A DNA stretch of 64,000 bases from an uncultured Lachnospiraceae bacterium (GCA_900551115.1 URUY01000002.1:128988-192987), one strand, 5' to 3'. Counted from the stretch's first letter, positions 8,147 through 17,459 are shown. Notes: generated from the sequence alone by a model not told the origin. A program made the numbers and translations.

Positions 8147-9448
8147 TTATGATTCCTCCATTTTCGTTATCTTGACAAGCACTTTCAGAGGCTGTGCAAT
8201 CGTAATATTTTCTGAAAGTGTAAATTCTGCCTCTATCTCATATATACCGGGGGTTAAGCTTTCCAGATTCCGGTCCTCCATAAAGTCTGCTATACTGATC
8301 TGTCCGTACAGAGTTTCTTCATTCAGCGCTTCTATTTCTGCTCCCAAGCCTTTGATGCCCAGAATATAAGTTACCTCTTCCCCGTCAAGCTCTACCGTAT
8401 ATCCCGCGGGCACACCGGTTATCCTGATATGCTCCGGTGCAATATTCAGACTTTTCTGCATTTCCTTTTCAATATAAACCGTTACGATTGCTTTTCCCTT
8501 AAAGGAAGAATCTGACAGCGTAACGCCTTCAGGCAGATAATCCTCCACATCAATACTGGTTATCATATTCTCCGCCTGTCCGGTAATATTAAGAGCTTCC
8601 TCAGGAATGACAATTTCATTTATCTTGCTCAGTGTTTCGGCAGTACCTGCAATCTGCACGCTCTCCGGTACGCTGGCAATTTCACCCGTAAACAGATAGC
8701 CTGCCGCCGGTGTGCCTGTGACAGCATAGGTGATAGGTACGCTCTTTGTCGCGAGAATTCCTACCCGCACGCGCACTGACTTTATATTAATAGTCAGGTT
8801 ATCCGCCGATATCTCTTTTCCGTCAGCGTCATATAATTTTACGTCAGCATAGGTAGAAATATCACTGGTGGAACCTGTTACGTCAACTTTTGCCGTTGCC
8901 GTTGCAATTTGAGAAATGACAGAAGCCGGTCCCGATACCTCTATCCGGTTTTGGTCAGGCGTTGCACTGCTTATAATATAACCGTCCGCTACTTCTCCGG
9001 CAGTTTCCACTTCCAATTCAATCCGTTTTGTCTTTTTATCTTCAATATTGAGCTTTAATATTTCATTGCTTCCTGAAATATCAGATATCTTATCGTTATA
9101 ACGCAGGGAATAAAAAGTGATTTCCACAGTACCGGTATATGTCAGTTTACTAAAATCCGCTTCTGCCACGATGTCACTGGCACTCAGCTCATCCCTTATG
9201 GATTTTGGTGCCGTCACCGTCACACGGGACACCACATCTGTCTTATCAAGGATTTCATATACCTTGCCTTCATCCGTCAGCTCGTCTGTATTGACTAATT
9301 TTACAGGAATATTATAAAAAGGCTTTTGGTCTTCCGGGTCTTCAATATTCATAACAAGCAGCCAGAGTAAAAAAGCCGCCACTAAGGAAAAGAGCTTCAG
9401 AGCCCAGTTATTCAGCAGTTTTTTTCTTATCTTTATCTTCTTTTTCAA
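8147..9448 (-). CDS. cdaR: CdaR, YbbR-domain regulator of diadenylate cyclase
   Basis: Membrane-anchored extracytoplasmic protein of 433 aa with one N-terminal transmembrane helix (about residues 15-34) and about four YbbR-like beta domains exposed outside. The family partners and modulates CdaA. The start appears to be TTG at 9448, 41 bases inside the cdaA 3' end, with a GGAAGGAG site somewhat far upstream (14 bases). Overlap with cdaA and near-contact with glmM indicate one translationally coupled operon. Length is in the usual range for Clostridia. Confidence 0.9.
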   Translation of the reverse strand: MKKKIKIRKKLLNNWALKLFSLVAAFLLWLLVMNIEDPEDQKPFYNIPVKLVNTDELTDEGKVYEILDKTDVVSRVTVTAPKSIRDELSASDIVAEADFSKLTYTGTVEITFYSLRYNDKISDISGSNEILKLNIEDKKTKRIELEVETAGEVADGYIISSATPDQNRIEVSGPASVISQIATATAKVDVTGSTSDISTYADVKLYDADGKEISADNLTINIKSVRVRVGILATKSVPITYAVTGTPAAGYLFTGEIASVPESVQIAGTAETLSKINEIVIPEEALNITGQAENMITSIDVEDYLPEGVTLSDSSFKGKAIVTVYIEKEMQKSLNIAPEHIRITGVPAGYTVELDGEEVTYILGIKGLGAEIEALNEETLYGQISIADFMEDRNLESLTPGIYEIEAEFTLSENITIAQPLKVLVKITKMEES

Positions 9449-10319
9449 CTTTATCTGTCCTGCTCCTTCCTTTAAAAATTTTATAGCTCTTCTTTACCTC
9501 TTCATTGCCGCCCGGCAATGCCAGCATCAGCTTTTGCTTCAGCTTTTCTCCATCCAGATTTGTCTCAAGATTTCCTTTATATGCTACGCTGATACGGCCT
9601 GTTTCTTCGGAAACAATCACTGTCACTGCATCTGTTACTTCGCTGATGCCCAGTCCTGCACGATGTCTGGTTCCTAACTGCTTATCCAGACTCAGATTGT
9701 CGGAAAGCGGCAGATAGCAGGTTGCTGACGCAATCCTGTTTCCCCGCACAATAACAGCACCGTCGTGCAACGGTGTATTATGTTCAAATATATTAATCAG
9801 TAATTGGCTGGTTACAAGTCCGTCTACGTCAATACCGGTTCTTTCAAAGTCTCCCAAAGGCTGCTTGCCTTCAATGACAATCAATGCACCGGTCCTGACC
9901 TTGCCCATTTCCACGCACGCCTTGGCAATCTCATTTACCGTCTTATCGGAAAATACGCCTTCCGCCCTTTTCGTACCGGAAAAGGGAAGCACGCTGGAAA
10001 TAATTTCCTTATTTCCTAACTCCTCAAGCGCCTTTCTAAGCTCCGGCTGCAGCACTACAATAAGCGCCGTCACCGCAAAGCCCAAAATATTGCTTCCCAT
10101 CCAAAGTATGGTGTTCATGTGAAAATATGCCGCAAGCAGCCAAAACGCAAGTATGATAACAAGGCCCTTGAGCAAAGCCCAGGCCCTGGTGTTTTTTATC
10201 CAGATAAGAATGTGGTAAATAAGGAATGAAATAATAATTATTTCAACCGCACTTGCAAAATCCATATCCGGCATACGCCTTATCATATTGTCTGTTAATC
10301 TTTGAATTTGCTGCTGCAT
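9408..10319 (-). CDS. cdaA: diadenylate cyclase CdaA
   Basis: Makes cyclic di-AMP from two ATP at the inner face of the membrane. It has three predicted N-terminal membrane helices (about residues 24-90) and then the DAC domain with both signature motifs, DGA at 186-188 and RHR at 218-220. The protein is 303 aa with a highly charged Lys/Glu tail whose codons are shared with the start of cdaR. The cdaA-cdaR-glmM order is the standard Firmicutes arrangement. Two uncharacterised membrane protein genes precede it on the same strand, 16 bp upstream for the nearer one. Confidence 0.96.
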   Translation of the reverse strand: MQQQIQRLTDNMIRRMPDMDFASAVEIIIISFLIYHILIWIKNTRAWALLKGLVIILAFWLLAAYFHMNTILWMGSNILGFAVTALIVVLQPELRKALEELGNKEIISSVLPFSGTKRAEGVFSDKTVNEIAKACVEMGKVRTGALIVIEGKQPLGDFERTGIDVDGLVTSQLLINIFEHNTPLHDGAVIVRGNRIASATCYLPLSDNLSLDKQLGTRHRAGLGISEVTDAVTVIVSEETGRISVAYKGNLETNLDGEKLKQKLMLALPGGNEEVKKSYKIFKGRSRTDKVEKEDKDKKKTAE

Positions 10320-10335
10320 GTAGTGTTATCCTGCC

Positions 10336-11412
10336 TTAAATATCATCAAAATCATCAGAAGCATTTCTTGTGGAAATGGTTCTGGAAGGAGCCTGCCTTC
10401 CGGCTGTCCGCTGCCCGGTGCGTCCTGCACTGCCGCTGTTTCTCACCGGCTGGTGCATGCTGCTCCCGTGAGCCGCGGAACGTCCCACCTGCGTGTTAAT
10501 ATGCTTTACAGTCTTTTCCGGCGCTGCTACAGACATCTTCGGCACCGCCTTTACATAGTAATAATATTCATCGTCCTCAAACTGCACCTTTTCTGTTCTG
10601 CTGTAATCCACGCTGAACACAAAGAACTGCAGTACTACGGTCAGCCCCAGTGAAATCAGAGAGCCGAACAGTACGCCCAGCACAGAAACATTGGTATCGT
10701 ACATCAGGTCACCCAAAAGCAGTATGACTACATTAATGAAGGTTCCTGCTATCATGGCAACCGTCCAGGAATGGTCTACCGACATCCTGCGGATAATATA
10801 AACAACCAGCACGGTAAATGCAAATGCCGCCACCGTAATCATCATTTCCTTATTGCCGATAATGCCGTCTATTACCATTCTGAGCCTTACCGTTACTTCA
10901 TTTTCATCCAATGCATTGATGGACGGTGCATTAACGGATATAAAATGCACCAGGTAATAAACGATTACGCCGCAGCCTACAGATATTGCAGATGCCGGCG
11001 TCCCTACCAGTCCCATAGCAAGGGGCATAACATAGGGAATCCGCAGTCCGAAGCAAATGGGCGTCAGCAGCACTACCAGAGAATCTTTGGGTGAAAATCG
11101 GAAGAATAAAAGGGACATAACGAAAAACAGGCAAAATCCCACCAATGCCGCCTCAACCGCCAAAGAAAATAAATGCAGAAGCACAAATACCGCCGCAAAA
11201 AAAACAGTAAAGCCTGTGGGCAAAAAGGAGCATAACAGCGCTGCAATCAGCACCACTGCCACATTGTTGATTTTGGACATATAACCAAGCTGTCCGTTCA
11301 CACATAAAAGCGCTATGAAGGCCAGCAGAAATTTCAGTGCCGGCATAATAAATACTTCGTTTTTACTGTAAAATTTCTTTATCAGTTCTTTTGTTTCCAG
11401 TAGGTTTCTCAT
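10336..11412 (-). CDS. uncharacterised polytopic membrane protein upstream of cdaA
   Basis: I do not recognise this protein beyond its architecture. Of its 358 aa, about residues 20-270 are strongly hydrophobic with around eight or nine transmembrane segments, including FLLAFIALLCV and IAALLCSFLPTGFTVFFAAVF. The last 80 or so residues form a soluble tail rich in Ser, Arg, Gly and Gln that ends in an acidic DDFDDI. It sits between a small two-helix membrane protein (12 bp away) and cdaA (16 bp away), so it is very probably cotranscribed with the c-di-AMP genes. A role in osmotic or envelope homeostasis is suggested only by that context. Confidence 0.7.
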   Translation of the reverse strand: MRNLLETKELIKKFYSKNEVFIMPALKFLLAFIALLCVNGQLGYMSKINNVAVVLIAALLCSFLPTGFTVFFAAVFVLLHLFSLAVEAALVGFCLFFVMSLLFFRFSPKDSLVVLLTPICFGLRIPYVMPLAMGLVGTPASAISVGCGVIVYYLVHFISVNAPSINALDENEVTVRLRMVIDGIIGNKEMMITVAAFAFTVLVVYIIRRMSVDHSWTVAMIAGTFINVVILLLGDLMYDTNVSVLGVLFGSLISLGLTVVLQFFVFSVDYSRTEKVQFEDDEYYYYVKAVPKMSVAAPEKTVKHINTQVGRSAAHGSSMHQPVRNSGSAGRTGQRTAGRQAPSRTISTRNASDDFDDI

Positions 11413-11423
11413 ATTAAAGCCTT

Positions 11424-11822
11424 TCAGTAATTTTTGTTTTTGTCATACAGGGAAGCCAGCTTTTTTAAATTGTTGTAATAATTTTTCATGCTTTTTTTTG
11501 CTTTGCTGTAACGGTAAGAATATACCGCATAGGTCAGCAGGGCAAACCCGATTACGACTCCGCCATAAATCATCAATACATTTTTGGCAAATACGAATAA
11601 ATCCATTTTATAAATATCCAGCATAAAATTTTCAAAATCATAAAGAATGTAAAGCCCAAAAAACATAAAAAACGCTATGGTGGCACTGATTACGGACTTT
11701 ACCACCTGCATTCCCACATAATCGCTGCGGAAATAATTATGAGTTACCGCATTTCTTTTTCCTTCTCCTGATTCATAAGATGCCAGCTTAGTCATCAGTA
11801 TGATTCGCTCTTCGTTTAACAT
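11424..11822 (-). CDS. uncharacterised small membrane protein
   Basis: A 132-aa protein with two predicted transmembrane helices, about residues 43-62 (ATIAFFMFFGLYILYDF) and 80-105 (FAKNVLMIYGGVVIGFALL). It has a soluble N-terminus and a basic C-terminus rich in Tyr, Lys and Asn. I do not recognise the family. It lies 12 bp upstream of the polytopic membrane protein and 19 bp downstream of the YvyF-like gene, so it belongs to the recD2-to-glmM run. The pairing with its neighbour suggests a two-component membrane complex, which is inference. Confidence 0.65.
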   Translation of the reverse strand: MLNEERIILMTKLASYESGEGKRNAVTHNYFRSDYVGMQVVKSVISATIAFFMFFGLYILYDFENFMLDIYKMDLFVFAKNVLMIYGGVVIGFALLTYAVYSYRYSKAKKSMKNYYNNLKKLASLYDKNKNY

Positions 11823-11841
11823 ATATCCTGCCTCTCATATC

Positions 11842-12261
11842 CTATTGATTCTGATTCAGGAAACGCATCTTATCGCCGTCCCTGTCTCTCTTCAATGCAG
11901 GCTGCGGCACTTCCTTCTGTGAAGCATGCACTGCCTTTTTAAAGCCCATGGCTATTTCTCGGCGGCACTTGTCACAGTAACGGCCACACATAATTGCCGC
12001 CCCGCAGCTTTCGCACTGCAGTACAATACCGGAATCCTCTGTCAGCTCAAGCCTCTCCTCCCGAAGCCACTGGTGGATTTGGGAAATCTCCACCTCGCAT
12101 GCCTCTGATACCTGGCTTATGGTGGCACCTCTATGCTCCCTGACATATTCCTTTACTCTCTGAAAATCTGCCTCCAAAGCTTCTCGGCAGGCCGGGCATA
12201 AAAACGGACCCACTACATAATTAAATATTCTGCCACATTTTCTGCAATTACGAACGTTCAT
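11842..12261 (-). CDS. YvyF-like flagellar-operon zinc-ribbon protein
   Basis: A 139-aa protein with an N-terminal CxxC zinc ribbon (NCRKCGRIF, then CPAC), a middle winged-helix-like part (TISQVSEACEVEISQIHQWL) and a second cysteine cluster (CESCG, CGRYCDKC). This matches the family of B. subtilis YvyF, encoded beside comF and the late flagellar genes. ATG 12261 is chosen because AAGGAGG precedes it; the longer open frame upstream runs back into comF. It is 10 bp from comF, the same pairing as in Bacillus. A regulatory role in flagellar gene expression is suspected for the family but not shown here. Confidence 0.75.
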   Translation of the reverse strand: MNVRNCRKCGRIFNYVVGPFLCPACREALEADFQRVKEYVREHRGATISQVSEACEVEISQIHQWLREERLELTEDSGIVLQCESCGAAIMCGRYCDKCRREIAMGFKKAVHASQKEVPQPALKRDRDGDKMRFLNQNQ

Positions 12262-12271
12262 CGCAACCTCC

Positions 12272-13003
12272 TTATATCCCGGTCCCCACGGCCAGCGCAA
12301 TATAATAAACCTTCTGCACTCCTGCCTGCAGCAAAACCTCTGCCACCGCATCTATCGTACTGCCGGTAGTATATATATCATCCACTAATATAATCGTACT
12401 TAATTTTACATCATTTTCTGCAATTTTGAAAGCCTTTTTCAAATTATTTTGCCTTGCAGCGGCATTTAGCTCTTTTTGCGGAACAGTATCTCTGATGCGC
12501 ACCACAAGTTTATCATATACCGGTATATCCAGCTTTTCCCCAATAACCTTTGCAAGCAGTGCTGCCTGATTGTACCCCCGTCTGTTAAGACGCTTACGGG
12601 AAAGCGGCACCGGAACAAGACCGTCAGGCATCGTCCCCCTGATAAAGCTTTCCATTCTCACTGCCATCTCTCTTCCCAGAAAATCGGCATATTCCTGCCT
12701 GCCGCCGTATTTAAACCGGTAGATGACGCCTGCGGCGCTCTCATACTCATATAATGCCCTTCCGCTGGTGTAAAGGTGTTTTTTACTTTCACAGTCCCCG
12801 CAGTATTCCTGCTCCTCCCTTTGCAGAGGCTTGCCGCACTGCAGGCAGAAGGGCTCCCCTGCCTGAATCAGTCTGCCTCTGCAGCAACGGCAGATAAGCC
12901 CTTCTCCCATGCTTACGATGCCGTCACACACCGGACATCTTCCGGGAAACAGAAGCGCCTCTGCCCACTCCGCACATTTTTCCAGATAATTTTTCTTTTT
13001 CAA
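12272..13003 (-). CDS. comF: ComF-family phosphoribosyltransferase-like protein
   Basis: Competence-associated ComF protein, 243 aa. The N-terminus has a cysteine-rich zinc-finger region (CPVC, CRCC, CLQCG, CGDC), and the C-terminal phosphoribosyltransferase fold has the PRPP loop ILVDDIYTTGST near residue 210. In naturally transformable bacteria ComF acts in single-stranded DNA uptake or processing; enzymatic activity is not established. It overlaps the recD2 stop by four bases, so it is cotranscribed with the helicase, and is followed by the YvyF-like gene. Confidence 0.88.
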   Translation of the reverse strand: MKKKNYLEKCAEWAEALLFPGRCPVCDGIVSMGEGLICRCCRGRLIQAGEPFCLQCGKPLQREEQEYCGDCESKKHLYTSGRALYEYESAAGVIYRFKYGGRQEYADFLGREMAVRMESFIRGTMPDGLVPVPLSRKRLNRRGYNQAALLAKVIGEKLDIPVYDKLVVRIRDTVPQKELNAAARQNNLKKAFKIAENDVKLSTIILVDDIYTTGSTIDAVAEVLLQAGVQKVYYIALAVGTGI

Positions 13004-15261
13004 TAAAACCTGCTTTCTGTACCTGCAACCTCTCTGATTCTTTCGGAAAGAGCCGTATATCTGTGGTTTATATCTCCGTTTTTAATCATTTCCCCTATGG
13101 TTTCCCTGCTGCCTAAAATAGTGACACAGGATTTGGCCCTGGTTATGCCCGTATAGAGCAGATTCCTGTTAAACAGCATCCGCGGGCCTCCTAACAAGGG
13201 CATTACCACTGCATCATATTCACTCCCCTGAGATTTGTGAATGGTAATGGCATAGGCAAGCTCCAGCTCCTCTATTTGGGCAAACGGATAGGTTACCCTT
13301 CTGTGTTCATCATACTCCACCACCAGATTTCCCGCATATTCATTGATTTGCAGGACTCTTCCCATATCGCCGTTGAAAATACCCACCCCCTTGTCAACAG
13401 GTATCCCATATCGGCTCACAATTTCCCACTCCAGCTCATAATTGTTCTTAATCTGCATAACCTTGTCGCCTTCTCTGAAAATCGTCTCCAAAAAGGTATG
13501 CTCTTTTTTCTCAGGCGATGGCGGATTGATATACTGCTGCAGGATACGGTTCAGCGTTTCTACCCCAAGGCTTCCCTTCCGCATAGGCGTAAGCACCTGT
13601 ATTTCAAATGCATCTGTCCCTACATACCCGGGCAGCTTTTCTGTTATAAGCTGTACCATATGCTTGTATATGACATTTACGTCATTTCTTTCCAGAAAGA
13701 AGAAATCACGGCTCTTGTTGTTTAAGTGAAGCTGCTCACCATGGTTTATCTTATGGGCGTTTACCACAATGTCGCTTTCTTTTGCCTGCCGGAAAATTTT
13801 CTGCAGCACTACCATAGGGAATACACCGCCGGTCATAATATCCCGAAGCACCTGTCCCGGTCCCACGGAGGGAAGCTGATCCACATCTCCTACCAGTACC
13901 AGTCTGGTACCCGGCATGACAGCGCGCAAAAGCGCCTGCATCAGATTAATGTCCACCATGGACATTTCGTCTATGATAATGACATCCGCCTCTAACGGAT
14001 TTTCTTCATTGCGCTCAAAGCGCACATTCCGTCCGCCTTCTCCCAATGCGCCGTTTAATTCCAGCATACGGTGAATGGTTCTGGCCTCGTAGCCCGTAGC
14101 CTCTGTCATTCTTTTGGCTGCACGCCCGGTAGGCGCTGCCAAAAAAATATCCAGCTTTTCCGCTTCAAAATACCGGATTATGGTATTTATGGTGGTGGTT
14201 TTTCCTGTTCCCGGTCCTCCTGATAAAATAAACAGGCCGTTTTTTACACATTCCAAAACTGCTTTTTCCTGTAATTCGTCCAGCTCCAGCTCTTCCGCTG
14301 TAGTAATGGCTTCTATCCTTTTTTTGATGCGAGCCTCTTCCGCCGGTAAAAGTCCGCCTTCTCCTTCCACCGGGACGTTAAGATTTGCAAGCATTCTGGC
14401 GCAGTTTAATTCTGCATAATAATAATTTGCCGCAAACACCTGACTGTCTGCTTCTGTATCCGGCTTTTTTACCACTACCTTTTTATCCATAGCCAGATTT
14501 CCAATCTGCGGCTCTATATATCGCTGTTCGACAGAAAGCAGCTCTTCTGCTCTTTCAAGAAGCACCTTGTCCGGCAGATACAGATGGCCATCCTGTACCG
14601 CCTGTAAAAGTACATACAGGATACCGCTGCGGATGCGGTAATCAGAATCAGTATGTATCCCAATCCTTCCTGCTATTTCATCGGCTATCTTAAATCCTAT
14701 GCCTTCTATATCTTCCGCCAGTCTGTAGGGATTCTCCTGCAGCACGCCATACAGCTTCGCACCGTATGTATTATATATTTTTACCGCAAGTGCATTGGAT
14801 ATACCAAACTGCTGGAGATAGATAAACGCTTCCCGCATATCCTTCTTTTCTTCCATCTGGGCCGAAATTTCCCGTGCAATCCGCTCGCTGATTCCCTTCA
14901 CTTCAACCAGGCGTTCCGGTTCCTCTTCCATAATGCGAAAGGTATCCGCTCCAAAGCGCTTTACAATCCTTGCTGCCAACGCCGCTCCCACACCTTTTAT
15001 GGCACCCGAGCCAAGATAACGTTCCATGCTGGCAGCATCTTTCGGCATCACCGTTTTAAAGGATATTACCTTAAACTGACTGCCGTAAACAGGATGTTCG
15101 ATAAAATCTCCCTCTGCCTGAATGGTCTCGCCCTGGGTAATGCCTTTCATCATACCTACCAAAATATTGTCACCGTCTTCGCCGGTCAGTTCTAAAACAG
15201 TATAACCGTTATCTGCATTTTGAAATATAATATGGTCTACAAACCCTCTAATCGTTTCCAT
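13000..15261 (-). CDS. recD2: RecD2, SF1B 5'-3' DNA helicase
   Basis: ATP-dependent helicase of the RecD2/YrrC type, 753 aa, acting in recombination and replication-fork repair without RecBC partners. It has an N-terminal OB-like extension, tandem helix-hairpin-helix segments (about residues 85-200), Walker A GGPGTGKTTT at 348-357, Walker B IIIDEMSMVD, and a C-terminal UvrD-like motif AITIHKSQGSEYD. GGAGGA stands eight bases before ATG 15261. It is the first gene of a run through comF towards cdaA, but a strong terminator of the preceding flagellar unit lies only 20 bp upstream of its start. Confidence 0.95.
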   Translation of the reverse strand: METIRGFVDHIIFQNADNGYTVLELTGEDGDNILVGMMKGITQGETIQAEGDFIEHPVYGSQFKVISFKTVMPKDAASMERYLGSGAIKGVGAALAARIVKRFGADTFRIMEEEPERLVEVKGISERIAREISAQMEEKKDMREAFIYLQQFGISNALAVKIYNTYGAKLYGVLQENPYRLAEDIEGIGFKIADEIAGRIGIHTDSDYRIRSGILYVLLQAVQDGHLYLPDKVLLERAEELLSVEQRYIEPQIGNLAMDKKVVVKKPDTEADSQVFAANYYYAELNCARMLANLNVPVEGEGGLLPAEEARIKKRIEAITTAEELELDELQEKAVLECVKNGLFILSGGPGTGKTTTINTIIRYFEAEKLDIFLAAPTGRAAKRMTEATGYEARTIHRMLELNGALGEGGRNVRFERNEENPLEADVIIIDEMSMVDINLMQALLRAVMPGTRLVLVGDVDQLPSVGPGQVLRDIMTGGVFPMVVLQKIFRQAKESDIVVNAHKINHGEQLHLNNKSRDFFFLERNDVNVIYKHMVQLITEKLPGYVGTDAFEIQVLTPMRKGSLGVETLNRILQQYINPPSPEKKEHTFLETIFREGDKVMQIKNNYELEWEIVSRYGIPVDKGVGIFNGDMGRVLQINEYAGNLVVEYDEHRRVTYPFAQIEELELAYAITIHKSQGSEYDAVVMPLLGGPRMLFNRNLLYTGITRAKSCVTILGSRETIGEMIKNGDINHRYTALSERIREVAGTESRFY

Positions 15262-15280
15262 GCATAAGCTCCTCCATAGC

Positions 15281-15306
15281 GAAAAAGGACTGCCCTTCGG
15301 CAGTCC
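15281..15306 (-). terminator. terminator of the mbl-flgF-flgG-flgJ unit
   Basis: A perfect 8-bp GC-rich stem (15287-15294 with 15299-15306) with a GAAG tetraloop on the transcribed strand is followed by TTTTT. It sits between flgJ and recD2 and nearly touches the recD2 ribosome site. Confidence 0.85.
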
Positions 15307-15347
15307 CTGCTATCCACCCTTTATTCACCGGTATAAAACGATTTTTA

Positions 15348-15695
15348 CTATAAATCATAGTTACGCTTCATCTGCTCGTAAAGCATTTGTGCCAGTCCTA
15401 AGCTGTTCTGTTCGGTAGAGGAGCTTGCCAGCTCCTGCACCATATTATCCTTATAATAATCCATCAAATTTGTGGTATAAGAAGAGGTTTCCTCTGATTT
15501 TGGAATGGTCTTCATCATTTCCTTAAACATCTGCTCCATAAAGTAAGCTTCAAACTGCTTGCAGGCATCCATCAGCTCCTCATCTGTCGCTTTGGAGTAA
15601 TCCGTATCCAGCCTGCCCTCCAGCTTGGAGGCCGTACCCTGGGACTGTGTTTTGTATATATCTGCATAGGTGTCTGTAAGATTGCCAATATCCAT
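15348..15695 (-). CDS. flgJ: FlgJ-type flagellar rod-binding protein
   Basis: A short 115-aa rod-binding protein matching the N-terminal domain of FlgJ, without the muramidase half found in Proteobacteria. The core motif is in ELMDACKQFEAYFMEQMFKEMM (about residues 40-61), followed by the conserved helix LASSSTEQNSLGLAQMLYEQM. It probably caps or guides assembly of the flagellar rod in the periplasm-like space. GGGAGG precedes ATG 15695. It is the last gene of the mbl-flgF-flgG-flgJ unit, 71 bp after flgG, and is followed by a strong terminator. Confidence 0.85.
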   Translation of the reverse strand: MDIGNLTDTYADIYKTQSQGTASKLEGRLDTDYSKATDEELMDACKQFEAYFMEQMFKEMMKTIPKSEETSSYTTNLMDYYKDNMVQELASSSTEQNSLGLAQMLYEQMKRNYDL

Positions 15696-15766
15696 ATGTA
15701 CCTCCCGTGCTTTATGCCTTTTATGATTTCAGTATCGGAAAACCATTATCCGAAGCAAAGTCCGCA

Positions 15767-16585
15767 TCAGCCGCGCAGATTGTTTGCCTGCTGCAGCATC
15801 TCATCGGACGCGGTAATAGCCTTTGAGTTCATTTCATAAGCCCTCTGTGCCACAATCATATTCACCATTTCATCTACTACCTGTACATTGGAGCCTTCCA
15901 AAAAGTTTTGTAAAATAGAACTCTTTTCAACGGTATTGCTGTTGGCCTCATTAATCGGCACACCGCTTGCCGCCGTCTGCCGGTACAGGCTGCTGTCCTG
16001 TCTTTCAAGACCGCCCGGATTGGTAAACTGAAATGCTCCTATAGTCATGCCTATGGGCTGGAGATTGTTGTTTTCGTCAGGATAACATATGGAGCCATCA
16101 CTGGCAACCATCACCTGGCTTGCGTCATAACTGCTGTCCAAAATAATGGGTCTTTCGCGGGAATCCAGCACCGGACGGCCTTCGCTGTCCGACAGCATGG
16201 TACCGCCGTTTGCAGCAGTCGTCCACTGGAAATTACCGTTTCTGGTATAATATGTATTGCCGTCCTCACCGCGAACCGCAAAAAATCCCTTGCCGCTGAT
16301 TGCAAAAGATGTTTCACTCTCGCTGGCCATCAGGCTGCCGTTTTCAAACAATGTGGTAATGGATGCATTCCGCACACCAAGTCCCACCTGTGCGCTGGAC
16401 GGCTTCGTTTCTCCGTTGGCAGATGTGGTTCTTGTCTGTATGTTTTGATATAACAGAGACTTAAACTCATTTACCTGTGTCTTATACCCGGTTGTATTGA
16501 CATTTGCAAGGTTATTGGCTATGGTATCCACATTCGTCTGCTGTGCTATCATCCCCGTTGCCGCTGTCCATAAACTACGTACCAT
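15767..16585 (-). CDS. flgG: flagellar hook-basal body rod protein, FlgG/FlhP type
   Basis: A 272-aa distal-rod protein of the flagellum. The N-terminal rod motif is TIANNLANVNTTGYK (about residues 20-35), the middle holds the beta-rich rod/hook domain with SETSFAISGKGFFAV and YYTRNGNF, and the C-terminal coiled-coil half ends with MVNMIVAQRAYEMNSKAI. It follows flgF by 10 bp. B. subtilis has two such genes, flhO and flhP, directly after mbl, and this locus has the same order. FlgG versus FlhP naming is a matter of convention. Confidence 0.9.
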   Translation of the reverse strand: MVRSLWTAATGMIAQQTNVDTIANNLANVNTTGYKTQVNEFKSLLYQNIQTRTTSANGETKPSSAQVGLGVRNASITTLFENGSLMASESETSFAISGKGFFAVRGEDGNTYYTRNGNFQWTTAANGGTMLSDSEGRPVLDSRERPIILDSSYDASQVMVASDGSICYPDENNNLQPIGMTIGAFQFTNPGGLERQDSSLYRQTAASGVPINEANSNTVEKSSILQNFLEGSNVQVVDEMVNMIVAQRAYEMNSKAITASDEMLQQANNLRG

Positions 16586-16595
16586 ATGCTACCTC

Positions 16596-17372
16596 CTACA
16601 ATTTACCCAAATTGTTTACCGCTATATCGAGTGACCTGTCATAGGTCTGTAAAATTTTCTGATTGCTTTCATACTGTCTGGTAATGCTTATCATGTTGAC
16701 CATCTCTGACACCACCTGTACATTGGCCATTTCCAGACAGCCGGAATTGACCTCTGCCGTCCCCGAAGTCAGCTCTGCACCCTCAATCGGCTGGAAATAG
16801 GTCTCGCCGTAACGCTCCAGATAATCATAATCTTCAAAGTCTGCAATCTGTATCTGTGCCACTGTCGTGCCGTTCTGGGTGATGGTGCCGTCTGAACCGA
16901 CGCTTGCTCCGAGAAGCGGATTGAGCCGGATTCTCTGGTTATTCACATCCAGCACATAATCGCCGTCATTTGTCACCAAATACCCCTGGCTGTTTAATGT
17001 AAAATTACCTGCACGGGTATATTTCGTAGAAACTTCATCCGCCTTGTTGGTAAATTCTACTGCAAAAAAACCGTCTCCGGCCAATGCCAAATCAAAGGTA
17101 TTATCTGTAATACGGAAGGAGCCCTGTGTATAATCGGTGTAATTCTCACCAATCTTGACACCCGGCGTATTGACTCCGATATTCTCTGCGGTTCTAAGCC
17201 CCACTGAAGCATCCTTCAGCTTATATGTCAGCACAGTATCGAAGGACTGGCTGGTAGAACCTTCCTTTTTAAAGCCTACCGTTGTTGCATTCGCAAGATT
17301 GTTTGTCATAATATCCATTCTGTTCTGTTCATTCTTCAATCCCGTATAAGCGGTATACAATCCCTTAAGCAT
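16596..17372 (-). CDS. flgF: flagellar basal-body rod protein, FlgF/FlhO type
   Basis: Proximal-rod family protein of 258 aa, paralogous to the next gene. It starts MLKGLYTAYTGL, has the rod signature IMTNNLANATTVGFKKEG (about residues 27-44), the middle domain (FDLALAGDGFFAVEF) and the C-terminal MVNMISITRQYESNQKIL helix. ATG 17372 is chosen because GGGAAGG lies six bases before it; starts at 17378 and 17399 are in frame but have poorer spacing. It follows mbl by 87 bp, as flhO follows mbl in B. subtilis. A small 6-bp hairpin ends just before the ribosome site. Confidence 0.87.
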   Translation of the reverse strand: MLKGLYTAYTGLKNEQNRMDIMTNNLANATTVGFKKEGSTSQSFDTVLTYKLKDASVGLRTAENIGVNTPGVKIGENYTDYTQGSFRITDNTFDLALAGDGFFAVEFTNKADEVSTKYTRAGNFTLNSQGYLVTNDGDYVLDVNNQRIRLNPLLGASVGSDGTITQNGTTVAQIQIADFEDYDYLERYGETYFQPIEGAELTSGTAEVNSGCLEMANVQVVSEMVNMISITRQYESNQKILQTYDRSLDIAVNNLGKL

Positions 17373-17459
17373 AGTCATCCTTCCCAGTGCAGCCTGCACT
17401 TTACGGTCATCTGCCCATATACCGGCAAACGGCCTCGCCCTGTCACGGCTAAAAAAACT

